This document shows positions 8,127-17,221 of a stretch of DNA of 64,000 bases, in pieces (positions within the stretch are counted from its first letter, which is position 1; each line of letters begins with the position of its first letter). The position numbers and the translations under genes are program-made. Source of the stretch: Owenweeksia sp. GTDB lineage: Bacteria > Bacteroidota > Bacteroidia > Flavobacteriales > Schleiferiaceae. A model generated the notes under the pieces. It was given only the letters and a program-made list of their open reading frames with translations. It was not told where the DNA came from and did no database searches. The stretch covers positions 1-64,000 of the forward strand of contig NZNV01000025.1 of assembly GCA_002695025.1 (NCBI GenBank). The letters are read 5' to 3'.

Positions 8127-8420
8127 ATGAAGAATAGAATTTCTCCCCAGTGGATAATGGGGTTGTTGATGGGAATCATTATGCCTATACTGGGCATCTT
8201 TCTGGTGCTGGATGCGCGCCCTGAGTTAGTGGGCCTACAGCGCTTTGAAGGAGAGGTAGTTAAGCATGTGAATACGCAGATCATAACTCTGGGAATTATT
8301 ATTAATGCTGCGCTTTTCTTTGTCTTTCTCCAGTTTAACAAGGAGGACATAAGCAGGGGCATTTTGTTTGCCAGCGTGGTTTATCTGGTAGGGATATTTG
8401 TCTACAGGTTCCTGTTATAA
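8127..8420 (+). CDS. Small membrane protein, unknown function
   Basis: 97 aa starting at ATG 8127; a longer frame opens inside surE and is not needed. Three hydrophobic segments are visible: near residues 10-28, 50-68 and 78-95 (ending YLVGIFVYRFLL). There is no recognisable domain. It lies between surE and lpxB on the same strand, with 49 nt after surE and 68 nt before lpxB. The position suggests an envelope-related role, but this is only context. Confidence 0.7.
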   Translation: MKNRISPQWIMGLLMGIIMPILGIFLVLDARPELVGLQRFEGEVVKHVNTQIITLGIIINAALFFVFLQFNKEDISRGILFASVVYLVGIFVYRFLL

Positions 8421-8488
8421 ACTTCTTAATAAGTGGGTTTTTCTCCCCAAAGAGCTTTCTAAATTTAAAGTTCATTTAAGCGTATTAC

Positions 8489-9601
8489 GTGAAGTATTAC
8501 ATCATAGCCGGTGAAGCCAGTGGCGACCTGCACGGAAGCAATCTGATGAAGGCTTTGAAGAAGAAAGATCCTCAGGCCGATTTCCGCGTTTGGGGAGGTG
8601 ACCGTATGGCGGCTGAGGGAGGAGAGCTGGTAAAGCATTTCAAGGATCTGGCCTTTATGGGTTTTGTGGAGGTGGTGATGAACCTGCGCACCATACTGGG
8701 GAACTTAAGATTTTGTAAATCGGATCTTGACGATTATAATCCGGATGCTTTGATCCTCATCGATTACCCGGGCTTTAACCTGCGTATGGCGGAATATGCC
8801 CACCTAAAGGGGTATAAGGTCATATATTATATTTCTCCCCAGATATGGGCCTGGAAGCAGAACCGTGTTCATAAGATCAAGCGGACGGTAGACCGTATGT
8901 TGTGCATCCTTCCCTTTGAGAAGGAATTCTATGCCCGTTTTGATTTTGACGTGGATTTTGTAGGCCACCCGCTTATTGATGCCATCGATGGAAGAGAGGT
9001 TGTAAACCCAGTCCAGCGGAAGGATAGCCTGGGCCTGTCTGAAAAGCCGGTCATAGCCCTGCTGCCTGGTAGCAGAAAACAGGAAATAAGCAGCATGTTG
9101 CCGGTCATGTTAAAAGCGGTACAGAAGAAAAAAGATTACCAGGTAGTTATTGCAGCAGCTCCATCCCAGGACCGAAGCTTTTATGAAGACCTCATTGGCA
9201 ACGCCCAGGTTGAAATAGTGGAAGGCAGGACCTATGATCTTCTGGAAGTAGCCGATGCGGCTTTGGTCACCTCGGGGACGGCTACGCTGGAAACGGCCTT
9301 ATTCAAGGTGCCTGAGGTGGTGTGTTATAAAGGCAGTTGGATGTCCTACTGGATTGCCCGGCAATTGGTAAAAGTCAATTATATATCCCTGGTGAACCTT
9401 ATCATGGATAAGGAAGTGGTTACCGAACTGATACAGGGCGAAATGAACCCCAGGCGGGTGGAGAAGGAGTTGGATCTTTGTCTGAAAGGTGGTCACCGCA
9501 AAGAATTGCTGGAGAATTATGATGATCTTATTGAGAAACTGGGCGGTATCGGGGCTTCGGATAATGCCGCAGACATTATTGCAGAGGAGGTAGGATTATG
9601 A
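8489..9601 (+). CDS. lpxB: Lipid-A-disaccharide synthase
   Basis: A 370-aa GT19 glycosyltransferase that joins UDP-2,3-diacylglucosamine and lipid X in lipid A synthesis, at the inner face of the cytoplasmic membrane. It starts at GTG 8489, since the N-terminal motif YYIIAGEASGDLHG begins at residue 3. Other landmarks are GHPLID at 159-164, LLPGSRKQEI at 191-200 and TSGTATLE at 261-268. Length is normal. The stop overlaps the start of the following SpoIID-domain gene (ATGA), implying translational coupling. Confidence 0.97.
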   Translation: MKYYIIAGEASGDLHGSNLMKALKKKDPQADFRVWGGDRMAAEGGELVKHFKDLAFMGFVEVVMNLRTILGNLRFCKSDLDDYNPDALILIDYPGFNLRMAEYAHLKGYKVIYYISPQIWAWKQNRVHKIKRTVDRMLCILPFEKEFYARFDFDVDFVGHPLIDAIDGREVVNPVQRKDSLGLSEKPVIALLPGSRKQEISSMLPVMLKAVQKKKDYQVVIAAAPSQDRSFYEDLIGNAQVEIVEGRTYDLLEVADAALVTSGTATLETALFKVPEVVCYKGSWMSYWIARQLVKVNYISLVNLIMDKEVVTELIQGEMNPRRVEKELDLCLKGGHRKELLENYDDLIEKLGGIGASDNAADIIAEEVGL

Positions 9602-10794
9602 AGTATTTATGCAGCATACTGTTAGGCCTGGCTCACTTTTCAGGCCTGGCTTTTGAGCTGAAAGTGCGGCTGTATTCAGATATGAACGTGGATAAGGTAA
9701 TTGTAACTCCGGATACAGGGCTCTATTACCTGGTGGCGCTCAATGACAAGTTGCAACAACTGGATACAGTATACGACATCTTTGATCAGGATAGTGTGCG
9801 TACTCTGTACTTCAGTAAGGATGGTCAGCGAGTATCCATCAATCGGGGAAAGCAGCGTATCGGAGATTTCGAAGCCCTTCGGCTGGTGAGTGCGGCCTCT
9901 TGTAAAGAGTTTCGTATTGAAGCAAACGGCCGTAACCGCATCTACCAGGATGATCTGCAAATAAGGGTGTACGAAGGTCATTTGCAGGTGGTGAACGTGG
10001 TGGATATGGAAAAATACGTAGCCGGAGTAGTGGAGAGTGAAGGGGGGCATGTTGAGGAACTCGAATACTTCAAGGCGCAGGCAGTGCTGGCCAGGACCTT
10101 TGCTCTTAAGAACCTTCAGAAGCACATGAGCCAGGGGTATAACCTGAAGGATGATGTCACCTCACAAGTGTATTTTTCCAAATGTCATTATAAGAACAGC
10201 GATATCATTAAGGAAGCTGTGGAATGTACCGCAGATACGGTAATAGTTACCGCTGATTGCAACCCTATTCTGGGGGTTTTCCATGCCAATAGCGGTGGTC
10301 AAACGGTGGGATCGGATCATGCCTGGCTTACTGCACTGGACTATCTTCAGGCCCGCCAGGACAGTTTTAGTATTGGAGTGGGTAGCTATACCTGGGAGAA
10401 GAAGATCGGGAAGAATAGCTTCTATTCTTTTTATGCACATTCCTTAAAAGTGGCTAATGACCTTTCCTTGCAGAAGTCTATCCTTAATTTTACCCAGCCC
10501 AGTCGCAAAGCATATTTTGAATACAAGGGAAGGCGTCTGAAACTCACTAAAGTAAGGCGTCAGTTCAATTTGCGGTCCACCTACTTCACCGTTTCGGAAA
10601 GTGGGAATAACGTGGTGTTGAGGGGACGTGGTTACGGCCACGGTGTGGGCCTGTCGCAAGACGGGGCTATTGAAATGTCAAGGCGTGGCTACAGCTACCG
10701 TCAGATACTCGGGTTCTATTTTGACGGAGTAGAGCTGGAGGCTGCCGCTCATATCCTGAATGCAGAGCCGGAAACCATGATCATATTGGACTAA
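9598..10794 (+). CDS. SpoIID/LytB domain-containing protein
   Basis: A 398-aa predicted secreted protein with an N-terminal hydrophobic signal (MKYLCSILLGLAHFSGLAF). The SpoIID domain spans roughly residues 110-380: VVNVVDMEKYVAGVVESEGG, then LARTFALKN, the ASSGGQTVGSDHAW-like stretch (read here as ANSGGQTVGSDHAW), and GRGYGHGVGLSQDGA near the end. SpoIID enzymes are peptidoglycan glycan-strand lytic enzymes in sporulating Firmicutes; in Bacteroidota the role is presumed cell-wall remodelling. It is coupled to lpxB by a 4-nt overlap. Confidence 0.9.
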   Translation: MKYLCSILLGLAHFSGLAFELKVRLYSDMNVDKVIVTPDTGLYYLVALNDKLQQLDTVYDIFDQDSVRTLYFSKDGQRVSINRGKQRIGDFEALRLVSAASCKEFRIEANGRNRIYQDDLQIRVYEGHLQVVNVVDMEKYVAGVVESEGGHVEELEYFKAQAVLARTFALKNLQKHMSQGYNLKDDVTSQVYFSKCHYKNSDIIKEAVECTADTVIVTADCNPILGVFHANSGGQTVGSDHAWLTALDYLQARQDSFSIGVGSYTWEKKIGKNSFYSFYAHSLKVANDLSLQKSILNFTQPSRKAYFEYKGRRLKLTKVRRQFNLRSTYFTVSESGNNVVLRGRGYGHGVGLSQDGAIEMSRRGYSYRQILGFYFDGVELEAAAHILNAEPETMIILD

Positions 10795-10799
10795 GAATT

Positions 10800-10821
10800 A
10801 AGCACTTATTTTGAAGTGCTT
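10800..10821 (+). terminator. Weak hairpin after the SpoIID gene
   Basis: A perfect 8-bp stem AAGCACTT/AAGTGCTT with a 6-nt loop is followed by TATATTTAAGG rather than a T run. It may terminate or merely attenuate. The downstream TATATTTA could serve as a weak -7 box ending 4 nt before the next ATG. Confidence 0.5.
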
Positions 10822-10832
10822 ATATTTAAGGT

Positions 10833-12323
10833 ATGTCAAACCTGCAAGTTTCATGTGCCTTCCTGTTGCTTTTCTTCGTCATTTCCTGTTCTTCCGATCC
10901 AATTGCCGAAGAGGATGATACTCCCGTTCCGGTGGTGGGAGCTATACGTGAACCCCTGGTAAACAGGGACCTGGACGCCATTAAAAAAGATGGTAAGCTT
11001 ACGGCCATTACGGTTTACAATTCTACCAGTTATTTCCTGTACCGCGGAAAACCCATGGGGTTCGAATTTGAGCTACTGTCTCGCCTGGCAAAAGATTTGG
11101 GGCTGGAGATGGAAATTGTAATAGCTGAGAACAGTGACGCACTTTTCGATATGCTGAATAAAGGGGAGGGGGATATCATTGCTCATGGTTTAACCATTAC
11201 CCAGGCGCGCCAGGAGATAGTTGACTTTACCGATTACCATTACGTAACCCATCAGGCACTGGTGCAGCGAAAGCCTAAGAACTGGCGCCAACTCCCGGGA
11301 TATAAAGTACAAAGACAACTGATCAGTACACCTCTTGACCTTATTGATGATACCGTGCATGTACGGTGGAACTCTTCCTATTATGAGCGGCTTCAGAATT
11401 TGTCCCGGGAAATAGGAGGTTCCATTTATGTGGACACCGTTCCGGGTAATACCACTACGGAAGACATCATAAAAATGGTGGTGGACGGTGAGATAGACTA
11501 CACCATTGCGGACTATAATATAGCAGCCATCAATCAAACCTATTACCCGATCCTGGACATTGAGACGCCCATCAGTCTTTCGCAGCGTATTGCCTGGGCG
11601 GTACGTAAGAATTCCCCGGAACTGCTGGAAGCCGTAAACCAATGGATAAAAAAAGTGCGGAAGCAGGATTTCTATTATGTAATCTACAATAAGTATTTCA
11701 AGAATAAGAAATCATACAGGCGGAGGATCAAAAGCGACTTTTTCAGTAAGAACGGAGGCAAGATAAGCCGTTATGATGATATCATCCGGGAACATTCCAA
11801 AAGCCTGGGCTGGGATTGGCGTCTGGTTAGTTCCCTGGTTTACCAGGAGTCTCGTTTTGACCCGGGTGTTACCTCCTGGACCGGGGCAGGCGGGCTGATG
11901 CAGCTTATGCCTTCCACAGCGGAGGATCTGGGCTTATATAATCCTGCCAACCCGGATGCCAACATCAGGGCCGGTACAGCCTATCTGCATGAATTATGGG
12001 AGAAATGGAGTGATATTAAAGATAGTATCCAAAGGATCAAGTTTACGATGGCTTCGTACAATTGCGGCTATGGCCATGTAAAGGATGCCCAGCGGCTGAC
12101 GGAATCCTTTGAGGAAGATCCATTGGTATGGGATGATAATGTGGAGGATTACCTTTTAAAGCTTTCCAGCCGGGAATATTTTACCATGCCCGAGGTGGAT
12201 TACGGGTTTGTACGCGGGCGTGAGCCCTATTTATACGTCAAGGAGATCTTCCTCAGGTATGAGCATTATTGCAAATTCATACCCCATGATCCTAAAAAGG
12301 GAAATACGGAAGCTTCGATCTAA
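10833..12323 (+). CDS. MltF-like membrane-bound lytic murein transglycosylase (lipoprotein)
   Basis: A 496-aa protein with lipoprotein signal (FFVISC, lipidated Cys19). Residues ~50-280 form a family 3 solute-binding domain (MGFEFELLSRLAKDLGLEME; ITQARQEIVDFTDYHYVTHQ). Residues ~310-450 form an SLT transglycosylase domain with catalytic Glu339 in VYQESRF, the GAGGLMQLMP motif and ASYNCGYGHV. This two-domain order is that of MltF, which cleaves glycan strands to 1,6-anhydro products and is allosterically controlled by muropeptides bound to the N-terminal domain. It is convergent with the TolC-family gene; the 25-nt gap holds no clear terminator. Confidence 0.93.
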   Translation: MSNLQVSCAFLLLFFVISCSSDPIAEEDDTPVPVVGAIREPLVNRDLDAIKKDGKLTAITVYNSTSYFLYRGKPMGFEFELLSRLAKDLGLEMEIVIAENSDALFDMLNKGEGDIIAHGLTITQARQEIVDFTDYHYVTHQALVQRKPKNWRQLPGYKVQRQLISTPLDLIDDTVHVRWNSSYYERLQNLSREIGGSIYVDTVPGNTTTEDIIKMVVDGEIDYTIADYNIAAINQTYYPILDIETPISLSQRIAWAVRKNSPELLEAVNQWIKKVRKQDFYYVIYNKYFKNKKSYRRRIKSDFFSKNGGKISRYDDIIREHSKSLGWDWRLVSSLVYQESRFDPGVTSWTGAGGLMQLMPSTAEDLGLYNPANPDANIRAGTAYLHELWEKWSDIKDSIQRIKFTMASYNCGYGHVKDAQRLTESFEEDPLVWDDNVEDYLLKLSSREYFTMPEVDYGFVRGREPYLYVKEIFLRYEHYCKFIPHDPKKGNTEASI

Positions 12324-12348
12324 GCTATTTAGTATAGTTCCCAGTTGA

Positions 12349-13758
12349 TCATCTACCGGAGAGATTCCCCAGCGCATATTTCACTTTTGCGTTAGCTACC
12401 TGGTTTTTGGATACCAACTGTATAAGCTTGATCCTGGAGTTGATATAGGCGGATTCGCGGGAGTTGATCATGAACAAGGAACTTTCTCCAGCGTCAAACA
12501 TGGTTCGTTCCCCCTCCAGTAAGCTCGAATAGTCTTTTACGGTTTTATCCATAATGGAGATCTGGCTGCGCGTGGTTTCCCATTCATTGAAGGACGACCG
12601 TAGTTTATACTGGATATTTTGCCTTTTAGCGAGCAGATCCCATTCAGCTGACTGGATTTTTAAGCGGGTAAGCTTAAGATCTCCTCGCTCTTTACGCAAA
12701 AAAATGGGGATGCCAAAGCTAATGCCCCACTGGTAGTTATTGGCGGTAAGCTCAGACAAACCCTCGTCTCCCACAGGCTGGGTCAGTAAGTTGTATTTAA
12801 GGTCCACTACCGGCTTGAGCTGCTCTCTCTTAAGACGTTCTTCTACTTTAAGCTCATCTATTTTAAGACGACTCCTTTCCAGTTCGGGGTGAAGGTTTGG
12901 AAGGTCTGAATTGAAGGAAAGCGTGTCCAGGGCGGGGTCGGTAAATGAAAACTGATCAATTTCATCATCTTCCGGCCTGGTTTGGGCATCAATTTCCAGG
13001 GGAATGCTACCATCGTTCCAGAGGTATACCGAAGCTAACTCCCGGGCATTGGCTTCCATCATCCTGGCTTCCTGCAGGGCCAGCAGACGGTTTTGTACCT
13101 GTATACCGGCCTCCAGGGTGTCAATAAAAGGACGATCGCCCAGTATGGCAGTAGATTTGATCGCTCTCATACGTTCGGTAGAAAGTAGGTAGGCATCCTC
13201 ATAAACCTCACGGGTGTGATATGCCTCAAACCAATTCCAGTAAGCTTTCCCAGCTTCCAGAAGCAGTTCGTTGAGTAATATCCTGCGCTCGGCCAGGGTG
13301 CTTTCCTGGTATATTTTCGCTTGTTTAAGGCTTGCCCTTCTCTGGTCAATAAATAAACGCTGACCGATAGGAAGGGATAAGCCGGCATACCATAAACCAC
13401 CGTCTGAAGTGGAATTTTCAGGATTAAGGTAGGTGCCATCATTTTTCTCAAAACCACCCTTTACTTCTATTCCATACCAGGTAGGTATCTTCAAGCCGCT
13501 ATCCCATAAGCGGTAATACGTGGTTCCATCAAAGTATTTTTGATTGGCTTGGCTGAAAACCTTTGGGTCAAACCCCCCTCTGGAACGCTGAAGTCTGGCT
13601 TCACCACGCTCCACAGCAAGTTCAGCCTGCATGGCCAGGGGATGATGATTCCTTACCTGGTCCATAAACTTCTCGTAACTGAACAAATACGTTGAATCCT
13701 GGCCCCGTACTTCTTGGATGCACAAAAGGACTATACCAATTATTGCCAGTTTTTTCAT
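12349..13758 (-). CDS. TolC family outer membrane efflux protein
   Basis: A 469-aa protein with signal peptide (MKKLAIIGIVLLCIQEVRG) and the TolC/OEP pattern of two repeated halves rich in long amphipathic helices. GISFGIPIFLRKERGDLKLTRLKIQ and LRSSFNEWETTRSQ mark the second half. It provides the outer-membrane duct of a tripartite exporter. It is the last gene of the operon TetR-ORF103-ABC-HlyD-TolC, and its ATG overlaps the HlyD stop (ATGA). The substrate is unknown. Confidence 0.92.
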   Translation of the reverse strand: MKKLAIIGIVLLCIQEVRGQDSTYLFSYEKFMDQVRNHHPLAMQAELAVERGEARLQRSRGGFDPKVFSQANQKYFDGTTYYRLWDSGLKIPTWYGIEVKGGFEKNDGTYLNPENSTSDGGLWYAGLSLPIGQRLFIDQRRASLKQAKIYQESTLAERRILLNELLLEAGKAYWNWFEAYHTREVYEDAYLLSTERMRAIKSTAILGDRPFIDTLEAGIQVQNRLLALQEARMMEANARELASVYLWNDGSIPLEIDAQTRPEDDEIDQFSFTDPALDTLSFNSDLPNLHPELERSRLKIDELKVEERLKREQLKPVVDLKYNLLTQPVGDEGLSELTANNYQWGISFGIPIFLRKERGDLKLTRLKIQSAEWDLLAKRQNIQYKLRSSFNEWETTRSQISIMDKTVKDYSSLLEGERTMFDAGESSLFMINSRESAYINSRIKLIQLVSKNQVANAKVKYALGNLSGR

Positions 13759-15107
13759 GATCCTTTTTCAGAAGATTTAGATGCTACAGGCTTATAATAG
13801 TCAGGAGGGAAGCCGTTGATCTTTCGCCATAGTTCGTAGCCGATCAGTACATTGCTAAGTAACAACATATTACGGGTGCCAGAACCTACTCTCAACTCAT
13901 CGGGCCACGGATGGTCATTAGGATCGGGCGCTACCAGTACCCGGTATTTACCGTTATCGCTGATGAAATTATCAATGGCATATACTTGTCCTCCATAGGT
14001 TCCGTAACTGGTGTTGGGCCATCCGGAAAAGACAATAGCGGGCCACCCATCAAACTGAATACGCACGTGTTGTCCCTTATCCAGCAGAGGTAGGTCCATA
14101 GGGTTTACGTACATCTCTACGGCCAAATCAAACCTGGCCGGCATGATGCTGACCACAGCCGTTCCCTCTTTAATGGTTTCGCCAATCCCGGATTGGATGG
14201 TTTTAGTAACATACCCATCCTGTGGAGCTTTGATATAATAAAGGCCGCTCCTTACCGAATAATTCATGTACTCGTTTTGCAGTTTGGTAACCATTACCTC
14301 AGAGTCATACATTTGAGAAAGGGAGGCGTACTTTTCGGCTTCCGCCTTGGCGATATTGTCTTTATACTGAGCCTGTATGGAAGCAATTTCCATCTGGGCA
14401 TTAATTACTTCATTCCTGCTGGCCAGTAATTTGTTTTCAGCCGAGATCATTGCCGCCTGAGCCTTTTGCAGGGTGAGTCTCCGGTTTTCGAGATCAGTCA
14501 GCGATTTTAATCCTTCTTCATACAGGTCCTCAAACCTTTGGTATTGCTGCCTGGCAATTTCAAAATTGGTTTGTGCCGCCTGAAAATCAATGCTATCACT
14601 GGTTACCTTGAGTATGGCCTGGCGTAACTTATTCCGGGATTGTTCCAACTTCAAGCGACTGGTTTTTAACAAAGCATCAATCTGAACGTCCAGTGCCGAT
14701 ACTTTTTCCGAGTAGGATTTTACAGCCATTTCTTTGGAACGTAATTGCTGCTCGGTACGCCCCAGTAATTCAGGGTCAAAATACTGGTCCTTTATCTCAC
14801 TGATGAATAGTATGGTATCTCCTTTCTCTACAAAATCACCTTCCTGAACATGCCATTCCTCAATCCGTCCCGCTATAACGGAATGAATAGTCTGAGGCCT
14901 TTGAGCTGGCTTCAGCGTGGTGATATTACCCCTTGCAGTGATGTTTTGGGTCCAGGGTAGGAACATTACAACCACCAAAATTATCAGGAAGGCTATGGAT
15001 AAGCGAATAATTACCTGGCCTGAACTGCGGTTTTCCACTTGTAAAAGTGACTTGTATCGGGAGGAATTTATCCGCTTGCGGGTGCTGTTTTCAGATATAT
15101 TGAGCAT
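13755..15107 (-). CDS. HlyD family periplasmic adaptor (membrane fusion protein)
   Basis: A 450-aa protein. A single membrane helix lies near residues 33-51 (IIRLSIAFLIILVVVMFLPW), followed by a biotinyl-lipoyl half (SVIAGRIEEWHVQEGDFVEKGDTILFIS). A long coiled-coil hairpin covers ~100-260, then the second lipoyl half (YYIKAPQDGYVTKTIQSGIGETIKEG) and a beta-barrel. It bridges the ABC protein and the TolC partner. It lies 12 nt downstream of the ABC gene and overlaps the TolC gene, so the three are one unit. Confidence 0.92.
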   Translation of the reverse strand: MLNISENSTRKRINSSRYKSLLQVENRSSGQVIIRLSIAFLIILVVVMFLPWTQNITARGNITTLKPAQRPQTIHSVIAGRIEEWHVQEGDFVEKGDTILFISEIKDQYFDPELLGRTEQQLRSKEMAVKSYSEKVSALDVQIDALLKTSRLKLEQSRNKLRQAILKVTSDSIDFQAAQTNFEIARQQYQRFEDLYEEGLKSLTDLENRRLTLQKAQAAMISAENKLLASRNEVINAQMEIASIQAQYKDNIAKAEAEKYASLSQMYDSEVMVTKLQNEYMNYSVRSGLYYIKAPQDGYVTKTIQSGIGETIKEGTAVVSIMPARFDLAVEMYVNPMDLPLLDKGQHVRIQFDGWPAIVFSGWPNTSYGTYGGQVYAIDNFISDNGKYRVLVAPDPNDHPWPDELRVGSGTRNMLLLSNVLIGYELWRKINGFPPDYYKPVASKSSEKGS

Positions 15108-15119
15108 TTTTCAAAAGAG

Positions 15120-16832
15120 TTATTGATTAAACAGACCTTGCATTTCACGGTAAGTACCGGAGCGGATTATCCGGCCTTTCTGCATTTGTAGTATGCGGTC
15201 GCATTTTTGTGCCAGGTAAGGATCAGTTGATATGGTAACCATTGACCATGGTTGTGAAGGGGTCATAAGAAAGTCTATGATGTTTTCCTTTTCACTCTGA
15301 TCCAGTTCTGAAAAAGGATTTTCCAGCACCAATAAAGCTGGCTCATGAACTATGCTCCTGGCCAGCAGGAGCTTTACAATAATGTTCCTGGGCAGGCCTT
15401 TGCCTTCGGGAGCCAGAGGGCTCTGATAGCCCTTCGGGGAGTTACGAATAAAATTTTGAAGCCCCAGCCTTTCTATAGTGTTTTTCACTTTTTCAAAAGT
15501 AACCTCCGACCGGCCCAGGGTTATATTTTCAATTACACTACCCCTGAACAGTTGACCTGTATGAAGGTAATCACCTACCATGCTGTAAAGTGAACTGGCT
15601 TCGAGGTTACCCTTCGGCATGCCGTTGAAGGTGAGGCTACCTTCCTGAATACCGTATAGCCCGGCTATTACCGGTAGCATGGTGCTTTTGCCGGATCCGC
15701 TTTCTCCGATAATGAGAAGTTTTTCTCCGGGATTTATTTTCAATGATACATCTTGAAGGGTGGGGCTCTGGTTGCCGGGATATGTAAAACTCACATTCTC
15801 CAACTGCACGGTAAGGCCCTGCCCGGGGGTTTTTTCTATACTCTGTCCGTCCGCATTTTCCAGTTCCAGGTCAGTTACCTGGCCTATCTTTTCAAGCGCT
15901 GTAAGCACGTCATAAAATGTTTCCAGACTGAGTATCAGTTTTTCCACTGAGTTCATAATCAGTAGGATAATGATCTCTGCAGCTACAAACTGGCCAATAT
16001 TCATCTGTTGTTCCATAACCAGTATACCTCCCATAGCAAGAAGGCCCAGGGCCACAATAACCTTGAAGACCACCATTAGGGAAAATTGCTGTATCAGCAC
16101 CTTGAAGTGAGCGTTCCTGGACTCCAGGTAAGCGGTGGCATGTTCATCGGTTCTTTGCATGTGCAGATCGGTTTTGCCAGACATTTTGAAGGATGTTGAA
16201 ACCCTGGCCATTTCTTCCAGCCAGTGAGCTAACTGGTATTTATGTCTGGATTCATTTAAACTGGCCGTGAGTCCTTTTTTACCGGTATAGCGAAAAATGG
16301 CGTACACCAGAACTACCAGTATCAAACTGAAACCAATGAAAAAGGGGTGGTAAAGAGACAATAATAAAAGTCCGAAAACAATGTGAAGACTGGCCGTTGA
16401 AAAGTCGATAAGTATTTTGGAGAGGCCTTTTTGTACGCTCATTACGTCAAAGAAACGGTTCATTAGCTCGGGTGCATAGTGCCGGTAAAGAGTTTCCATA
16501 CGAATAAGAGGAATACGGAAAGTGAATTCAAAGGCGGCTCGCGTGAATATTTTCTGTTGCAGGTCTTCCGTAATTTTCATCTGGAGGATCTGTAACAGGC
16601 CCGTAAGCGCTACCCCCAGCACCACAAAAGACACCAGGATTACCCATGAAGTATTGATCTGGCCCCCTTGGATGAGGTTGACAATAGCCTGTACTCCTAA
16701 AGGAAGGGAGAGGTATATCAACCCATTGAATACCGAGTAGATGTATACATTTCGTATTTCTTTCTGATCGGGTTTCAATAGCCGCCAAAAACGCTGCAGA
16801 GGTGTAAGAACCTCTTTATCATGTAATTTCAT
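15120..16832 (-). CDS. ABC exporter with noncanonical ATPase domain
   Basis: A 570-aa fused membrane/ATPase half-transporter. Residues ~25-310 form a six-helix ABC membrane domain; ~340-560 form the nucleotide-binding domain. Walker A is intact (GESGSGKST, 376-384). The rest is unusual. The Q-loop Gln position is His424. The LSGGQ signature reads LPRNI at 480-484. Walker B ends LLVLEN, so Asp is Glu504 and the catalytic Glu is Asn505. The switch His position is Thr536 (TIST). ATP may bind, but hydrolysis by the standard mechanism is doubtful. There is no C39 peptidase domain. No second ABC half-transporter is nearby to supply competent sites. Confidence 0.9.
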   Translation of the reverse strand: MKLHDKEVLTPLQRFWRLLKPDQKEIRNVYIYSVFNGLIYLSLPLGVQAIVNLIQGGQINTSWVILVSFVVLGVALTGLLQILQMKITEDLQQKIFTRAAFEFTFRIPLIRMETLYRHYAPELMNRFFDVMSVQKGLSKILIDFSTASLHIVFGLLLLSLYHPFFIGFSLILVVLVYAIFRYTGKKGLTASLNESRHKYQLAHWLEEMARVSTSFKMSGKTDLHMQRTDEHATAYLESRNAHFKVLIQQFSLMVVFKVIVALGLLAMGGILVMEQQMNIGQFVAAEIIILLIMNSVEKLILSLETFYDVLTALEKIGQVTDLELENADGQSIEKTPGQGLTVQLENVSFTYPGNQSPTLQDVSLKINPGEKLLIIGESGSGKSTMLPVIAGLYGIQEGSLTFNGMPKGNLEASSLYSMVGDYLHTGQLFRGSVIENITLGRSEVTFEKVKNTIERLGLQNFIRNSPKGYQSPLAPEGKGLPRNIIVKLLLARSIVHEPALLVLENPFSELDQSEKENIIDFLMTPSQPWSMVTISTDPYLAQKCDRILQMQKGRIIRSGTYREMQGLFNQ

Positions 16833-16909
16833 AAATGATCAAGTAATATAAAGTGTTCCGGTTCCGGAGCCGGGTAAAAGCTGCAATGTACAGGGAAAGG
16901 TTGGCTTAG

Positions 16910-17221
16910 TTAACAGCCTTCGGGAGGAGGGGAGAATGTAGAGCAGAGAAAGTGTGTTAACCCGGTACTTAATACTGGAGGAAAAAAGGAGCCATCCAAT
17001 GGTAAGACTACAATAGCCGCAGGAGCCAGATAGTCATCCAGTATCTTAAGGGAGCTTTCTTCAGATTCATAATCGGTTTCACCGGATTCCTGTACCTCCA
17101 TTGGAATATCGTATTTACCGTTCTGGTAGAAGCTGTTATGGGACAGGGCCAGAAGGAATAGTAATAGTATAACCCAGCCATTAAATAGCGAAACCTTTTG
17201 TATGTTGCTCCGGTTCCTCAT
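16910..17221 (-). CDS. Small membrane-anchored or secreted protein in the TetR/ABC operon
   Basis: 103 aa. It has a basic start (MRNRSNIQK), one hydrophobic segment near residues 12-28 (NGWVILLLFLLALSH), an acidic middle (SGETDYESEESS), a second hydrophobic patch near 67-90, and a C-terminus ending CSTFSPPPEGC. I do not recognise a family. The ATG overlaps the TetR stop (TAATG) and the ABC gene follows 77 nt later, so it is transcribed with the exporter. It could be an accessory subunit or the exported substrate. Short proteins ending in a Pro-rich tail occur beside transport genes in Bacteroidota, but this is only a loose resemblance. Confidence 0.65.
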   Translation of the reverse strand: MRNRSNIQKVSLFNGWVILLLFLLALSHNSFYQNGKYDIPMEVQESGETDYESEESSLKILDDYLAPAAIVVLPLDGSFFPPVLSTGLTHFLCSTFSPPPEGC

